From assembly GCA_947500035.1 (NCBI GenBank), contig CANMQP010000013.1:62001-126000 (forward strand): a DNA stretch of 64,000 bases, read 5' to 3'. Numbering within the stretch: position 1 is the stretch's first letter; each line of letters starts with the position of its first letter. Both the position numbers and the translations under genes were made by a program. The notes beneath the pieces were generated by a model. It saw only the letters and a list, made by a program, of their open reading frames with translations, was not told the DNA's origin and ran no database searches. This stretch comes from an uncultured Kiloniellaceae bacterium (GTDB taxonomy: Bacteria; Pseudomonadota; Alphaproteobacteria; Kiloniellales; Kiloniellaceae). Shown piece by piece: positions 60,153 through 64,000 of this stretch.

Positions 60153-61091
60153 TTAGCTGATCCCCAGGATGTTCAGCAGGACAGTCAAAGTCACTACCGA
60201 AAGCACCGTCGAGATCATGATCGCCGCCGTGGAACGCTGGGTGTAGATGCCGTAGCGCTGGGCCAGGACGAAGGCCAGAGCCCCGGTCGGCAAGGCCCCC
60301 ATGATGACGGCAGACGCGGCCCAGATCGGCTCCATATCCATCACGCCATAGGCCAGCCAGGCTGTGATAATCGGCTGTAAGATCAGCTTGAGCGACACCA
60401 GGATCGAGATCTCGCCTGCACCGGCGGTAAAAGACCGCCCAACCATAAAGAGGCCCATGGCGAAGAGCGCGCAGGGACCCGCGGTCGCCGCCAAGAGGTC
60501 GCAGAAGGTCGCCAGCGCACCGGGCAGCGGGAATTCGATGGCCGAAAGCAGCAATCCGGCAAGGGCCGAGACCACGAGCGGGCTCTTAAAGACGCCAACG
60601 AAGGCGTTGCGCAGGATGGCGAGCCCACCGCTGCGTTGGTTAAGATCGATCTCAATGATCACGGTCGCGACCGCCAGCACCACGGTTCCGTTCAGAACCG
60701 TCGCGATCACACCGGGCATGGTCGCGCGGTCCCCGAACGCCAGAAGCAGGATCGGAATGCCCATATAGCCGGTATTGGAAAAGATCGCCGTTAAGCCGTT
60801 TAAGCCCAAGGCACCGAGCCGGTTCGGAAAGAGATAGGTGGCAATCAGCATCGCGATGCCGAAGGTTCCCAGCATGCCGCCGCCGATCGCCAGGAGGTAG
60901 GGAAGGTTGAAAATCTGGGAGACTTCGACGCGCGACATGGAGACCAGAAAGAGAGCGGGCAGGGAAACATAATAAACGAATGCGTTCAGAGCCTCGCCGC
61001 TGGACTCACCCAAAACGTTAAAGCGTCCGCAGGCGTATCCGGCCAGCATGATCCCGAAAACAGGTAAAACGACGTTTAATACAGCATCCAT
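60153..61091 (-). CDS. AEC family transporter
   Basis: 312 residues from the ATG at 61091; 61121 is an alternative. About ten hydrophobic helices, including VLNVVLPVFGIMLAGYACGR, FVYYVSLPALFLVSMSRVEV, AIFSNTGYMGIPILLLAFGD, SALAGLLLSAIEFPLPGALA and ASAVIMGALPTGALAFVLAQ. The N-P-like breaks and GYMGIP segment are typical of auxin-efflux-carrier relatives in bacteria, which move malate, malonate or other organic acids. The substrate cannot be assigned. It converges with the helicase gene eleven bases away. Confidence 0.88.
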   Translation of the reverse strand: MDAVLNVVLPVFGIMLAGYACGRFNVLGESSGEALNAFVYYVSLPALFLVSMSRVEVSQIFNLPYLLAIGGGMLGTFGIAMLIATYLFPNRLGALGLNGLTAIFSNTGYMGIPILLLAFGDRATMPGVIATVLNGTVVLAVATVIIEIDLNQRSGGLAILRNAFVGVFKSPLVVSALAGLLLSAIEFPLPGALATFCDLLAATAGPCALFAMGLFMVGRSFTAGAGEISILVSLKLILQPIITAWLAYGVMDMEPIWAASAVIMGALPTGALAFVLAQRYGIYTQRSTAAIMISTVLSVVTLTVLLNILGIS

Positions 61092-61314
61092 AGCGGCGGA
61101 AACTGCCTTCCCATTCCCCATCTGTCGAGTGCGGAATTTGCATCGCTCCCTTGCAACTTCGTAGGATGGCAGTATATAGCGAGTGTCGTCGCCAAGCGGC
61201 TTGCGGATGGGCCTTCGCCCCTTTCATGGCCACTGCGGCTGCAAGTTAGTTTGAGAGATTTTCCGAAACGCACCCCGTTGGCGAAATCAGCACAGAAAGA
61301 AGCGAGCCGTCCTT

Positions 61315-61719
61315 ATGATCGACCATCATGCCGCCCTGATCTACACCATGGTTCTGGTGTCCGCTGCCGACCGTGAGATGACGGACTCCGAACTGCTGAC
61401 CATCGGCGATGTGGTCAAGCATTTGCCGGTCTTCGAGGACTACGAAGAGGCCAAACTGCTTGAGACGTCCCGCGACTGCGCGGAGCTGATGAACAACGAC
61501 GACGGTCTGGAGCGTGTGCTGAACGTGATCCTGGCCAGCTTGCCCGAAAAGCTGCGCGAAACCGCCTACGCCCTGGCCTGTGACGTTGCCGCCTCGGACG
61601 GAGAAGTGAGCCAGGAGGAGCTTCGCCTGCTTGAACTCCTGCGGCACCGACTGCCGGTCGGACGCCTGCCCGCTGCCGCCATCGAGCGCGGCGCCCGTGC
61701 CCGCTTCATGACCCTGTAA
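61315..61719 (+). CDS. TerB-like protein
   Basis: 134 residues, all-helical: ALIYTMVLVSAADREMTDSE, ERVLNVILASLPEKLRETAY, ALACDVAASDGEVSQEELRL. The paired acidic loops (ADREMTDSE, ASDGEVSQEE) are the metal-binding-like TerB repeat. TerB proteins are linked to tellurite resistance and phage defence in ter clusters, but isolated copies like this are common and unexplained. No other ter gene is present. Confidence 0.85.
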   Translation: MIDHHAALIYTMVLVSAADREMTDSELLTIGDVVKHLPVFEDYEEAKLLETSRDCAELMNNDDGLERVLNVILASLPEKLRETAYALACDVAASDGEVSQEELRLLELLRHRLPVGRLPAAAIERGARARFMTL

Positions 61720-61857
61720 AGGCCATCAGCCGCAAAAGACTCCAGTGGCGGCGCTTTGCCACAGTGAGTGGGCACTTGGCCGCACAGGGTTGGCGGACTA
61801 GATTGTCTCGCGTTCGCGTTAGCGGACGTCAGGAATCCAGTTCAGCAAGAAGCATCC

Positions 61858-62976
61858 ATGAACGCGAGCCCCTCAGTCTCCGCCCGGACAATTCCAAACA
61901 GCTCTGACAGAAGCGTCGGCCTCTGGCTCTTGAGCTGTTGTGCCATGATTCTGGCGATGGCGGTCATCGGCGCCATCACCCGCCTGACCGAATCAGGCCT
62001 CTCGATCATGGAATGGGCACCCATCGGCGGGACTCTGCCGCCCCTGAGCGACGCCGAATGGCAGCGCGTCTTCACACTCTATCGCCAGATCCCGGAATAT
62101 CAGCAGGTTAATGCCGGGATGAGCCTCGAGGAATTCAAGACCATCTTCTGGTGGGAATACATCCACCGGCTCTGGGGCCGCCTGATCGGGGTGGTTTTTG
62201 CGGTGCCCTTCGTCTGGTTCCTGATTCGGGGGCAGCTCCGGCGCGATCTGATCCCGCATCTGGTCGCGATGTTCCTGCTCGGCGGCCTGCAGGGCGGTCT
62301 AGGCTGGTACATGGTTGCCAGCGGCTTCGCCGACCGGACCGACGTCAGCCAGTACCGTCTGACGGCGCACCTGCTGCTGGCCATCGTGATCTATGCCTAC
62401 ATTCTCTGGGTCGCGCTGCGCCTCCTGGTGCCTGCACCGCCCCCATCCCCTGCCGTCCAGGTTAGCGGCCTGCGCCGCTCTGTGATCGGCCTGATCGGCC
62501 TGCTCCTGGTTACCATTGCCTCGGGCGGCTTCGTGGCGGGGCTGAACGCGGGCATGATCTACAATACCTTCCCGCTGATGGACGGCGACTGGATCCCGAG
62601 TGACTACGGCGCGCTCTCGCCCTTCACCCTGAACTTCTTCGAGAACATTGCCGCGGTGCAGTTCAATCACCGGGCGCTGGCCATGGTCTGTGCCGCCGCG
62701 GTCCTGGGGCTGTGGATCTGGTCGCGCCGCCTTGCGCTGTCCGACGCCGCACAAAACGCCTTCACGCTGCTGCTGGCCGGAGTCGTGGCACAGGTGATCC
62801 TCGGGATCTCCACCCTGCTGCTGGTCGTGCCGATCTGGCTTGGCGCACTGCATCAGGCCGGGGCGATTTTACTGCTGTCCCTGGCCTTCTGGGTTCTGCA
62901 TCATCTTCGCGCTGCCCCGGTGGAACAGGAAAACCCGGGCGAGACTCTGCGAACAAGCTACGGAACGGCATCATGA
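61858..62976 (+). CDS. ctaA: haem A synthase
   Basis: 372 residues, COX15/CtaA type 2: ILAMAVIGAITRLTESGLSI (first helix and conserved RLTESGLS), EYIHRLWGRLIGVVFAVPFV with a haem-ligand His, AHLLLAIVIYAYILWVALRL with another, GLNAGMIYNTFPLMDGDWIP, and FNHRALAMVCAAAVLGLWIW with a third. It oxidises haem O to haem A for aa3-type cytochrome oxidase, in the inner membrane. The start at 61858 matches the family; the frame runs 90 bp further upstream. It overlaps the CobW gene by ATGA. Confidence 0.93.
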   Translation: MNASPSVSARTIPNSSDRSVGLWLLSCCAMILAMAVIGAITRLTESGLSIMEWAPIGGTLPPLSDAEWQRVFTLYRQIPEYQQVNAGMSLEEFKTIFWWEYIHRLWGRLIGVVFAVPFVWFLIRGQLRRDLIPHLVAMFLLGGLQGGLGWYMVASGFADRTDVSQYRLTAHLLLAIVIYAYILWVALRLLVPAPPPSPAVQVSGLRRSVIGLIGLLLVTIASGGFVAGLNAGMIYNTFPLMDGDWIPSDYGALSPFTLNFFENIAAVQFNHRALAMVCAAAVLGLWIWSRRLALSDAAQNAFTLLLAGVVAQVILGISTLLLVVPIWLGALHQAGAILLLSLAFWVLHHLRAAPVEQENPGETLRTSYGTAS

Positions 62977-64000
62977 GCACGCCAGGGCAGGAGCAAACAC
63001 AGGATCTGGCGATTCCGGATGCCCCCTTGCCGGTTTCGGTCCTGACCGGATTTCTGGGCAGCGGCAAGACCACGGTTCTGCGCCATCTCCTCACGCAGCC
63101 GGACATGGCGAACACCGCGGTGATCGTGAATGAATTCGGCGAGATCGGCCTGGATCACATGCTGGTCGAGAATGCCAAGGAAGATACGATCCTGCTGAAC
63201 AGCGGCTGTCTCTGCTGCACGGTCCGGGGCGATCTGGTCGAGACCATGCGCAGGCTCTTCAAGCAGCGGGTTCAGCGCGAAATTCCGCCTTTCGACCGGC
63301 TGGTAATCGAAACCACCGGTCTGGCCGACCCGGCGCCGATCCTACAGACCCTGATGAACGATCCTTTCCTGGTCGAGCGCTTCCGCCTGGACGGAGTGAT
63401 CGCGACAGTCGATGCGGCCAACGGCGGCACTACGCTCGACAATCACTTCGAATCCGTGAAGCAGGCGGCGGTGGCCGACCGGTTGCTGCTGACCAAGACC
63501 GATGCCGCCGAGCCGGATGCCGCCGAGGCCCTGAAGATCCGCCTGAAAGATCTGAACCCGGCCGCGCCGGTCCTGCCGGTCTCGCAGGGCAAGGTTGAGG
63601 CCGCGGCGCTTTTCAACGCCGGCCTTTACGATCCGACCACCAAGACCCTGGATGTGCAGCGCTGGCTGAAAACCGAGGCTTACGAAGAGGATGATGGGCA
63701 CGGGGATGACCACGATCAAGGGGATGACCACGATCACGGGCATGATCACCACCACGACCACCATCATCATGACGTCAACCGGCATGACGCCAGCATCCGC
63801 GCCTTTTGCATCACCCGGGAGGAACCCCTGAACTGGGACCGGCTCAATTCCTGGGTCGAGATGCTAATCATGCTCTACGGCGGCAATCTGCTGCGCATCA
63901 AGGGCATCCTGAACATCGAAGACTGCGAGGGCCCGGTCGTCATCCACGGCGTACAGCATATGTTCCACCCGCCCATACAGCTGGAGAGCTGGCCCGACGG
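62973..64000 (+). CDS. CobW/COG0523 GTPase with His-rich loop, 3' end cut by window
   Basis: At least 342 residues. P-loop GFLGSGKTTVLRHLLTQPD near residue 25, the metal-binding CLCC (in NSGCLCCTVRGD) near 78-81, ETTGLADPAP (switch II), TKTDAAEP (guanine specificity), and from about residue 232 a run of His and Asp (DDHDHGHDHHHDHHHHD) before the C-terminal CobW domain (AFCITREEPLNWDRLNSWVE). COG0523 GTPases deliver zinc or cobalt to client proteins; a His-rich loop fits zinc. Coupled to the haem A synthase by a four-base overlap. Confidence 0.92.
   Translation, partial: MSTPGQEQTQDLAIPDAPLPVSVLTGFLGSGKTTVLRHLLTQPDMANTAVIVNEFGEIGLDHMLVENAKEDTILLNSGCLCCTVRGDLVETMRRLFKQRVQREIPPFDRLVIETTGLADPAPILQTLMNDPFLVERFRLDGVIATVDAANGGTTLDNHFESVKQAAVADRLLLTKTDAAEPDAAEALKIRLKDLNPAAPVLPVSQGKVEAAALFNAGLYDPTTKTLDVQRWLKTEAYEEDDGHGDDHDQGDDHDHGHDHHHDHHHHDVNRHDASIRAFCITREEPLNWDRLNSWVEMLIMLYGGNLLRIKGILNIEDCEGPVVIHGVQHMFHPPIQLESWPD

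Noticed and set aside
61315-61719. A tellurite-resistance or phage-defence island around TerB
   Set aside because: No other ter genes, nucleases or mobility genes nearby; isolated TerB-like genes are common housekeeping neighbours.

Overview
The window reads as a moderately GC-rich alphaproteobacterial chromosome. The best clues are the cobS-cobT pair next to a J-domain gene and bolA, rpmB read towards cobT, an alphaproteobacterial ribbon-helix-helix protein, L-malyl-CoA lyase, a DUF2889 protein, a class I lysyl-tRNA synthetase, COX15, and an xerD operon divergent from aroK-aroB. I would place it near the Rhodospirillales/Kiloniellales, but that is inference from gene content. I found no rRNA, tRNA, CRISPR array, prophage or transposase gene.

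Layout, left to right. 1-3.8 kb: a cut alpha/beta hydrolase, then a TetR regulator with three matching operator-like sites that also front an AhpD-like gene and a thioredoxin-like gene. 4-10.5 kb: a small exported repeat protein and a type I secretion locus, made of an RTX protein with three exact-period 456-bp modules, its ABC exporter and its HlyD adaptor; no outer-membrane TolC-type gene is present. 10.7-14.5 kb: a LemA lipoprotein followed by a tandemly amplified TPM-domain cluster, in which one copy has decayed to a trace. 14.6-20 kb: a chemoreceptor fused to a PilZ domain, a membrane LytTR regulator, a secreted lectin-like protein and a dihaem cytochrome c with a distal FNR-type box. 20.3-23.5 kb: three PEP-CTERM-type proteins, one looking like a deletion derivative of its neighbour, then a small ORF and a zeta-type kinase truncated by a dispersed repeat. 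23.6-40.5 kb: housekeeping genes (mcl, xerD, aroK, aroB, a CorC-type protein, bolA, J-domain, cobS, cobT, rpmB). 40.6-52 kb: mostly leftward genes (VOC protein, Atm1-type ABC exporter, a 788-residue membrane coiled-coil protein, nucleotide cyclase, HAD phosphatase, degenerate EAL protein, pyrD). 52-64 kb: a LexA-like regulator without its catalytic residues, an aminotransferase, lysK, a DinG-type helicase, an AEC carrier, TerB, COX15 and a His-rich CobW GTPase cut by the right edge.

The strongest non-genic signal is a family of short hairpin repeats found at least five times. Their CTAG end supplies the stop codon of a flanking gene in three cases (zeta kinase, ribbon-helix-helix protein, pyrD). 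A separate 179-bp element has 39-bp terminal inverted repeats that also begin and end with CTAG. Together with the TPM remnant, the shortened PEP-CTERM copy and the VOC 3' repeats, they show a genome shaped by short repeats and local duplication. Starts were chosen from ribosome-binding sites, overlaps and family length and are the least certain coordinates.
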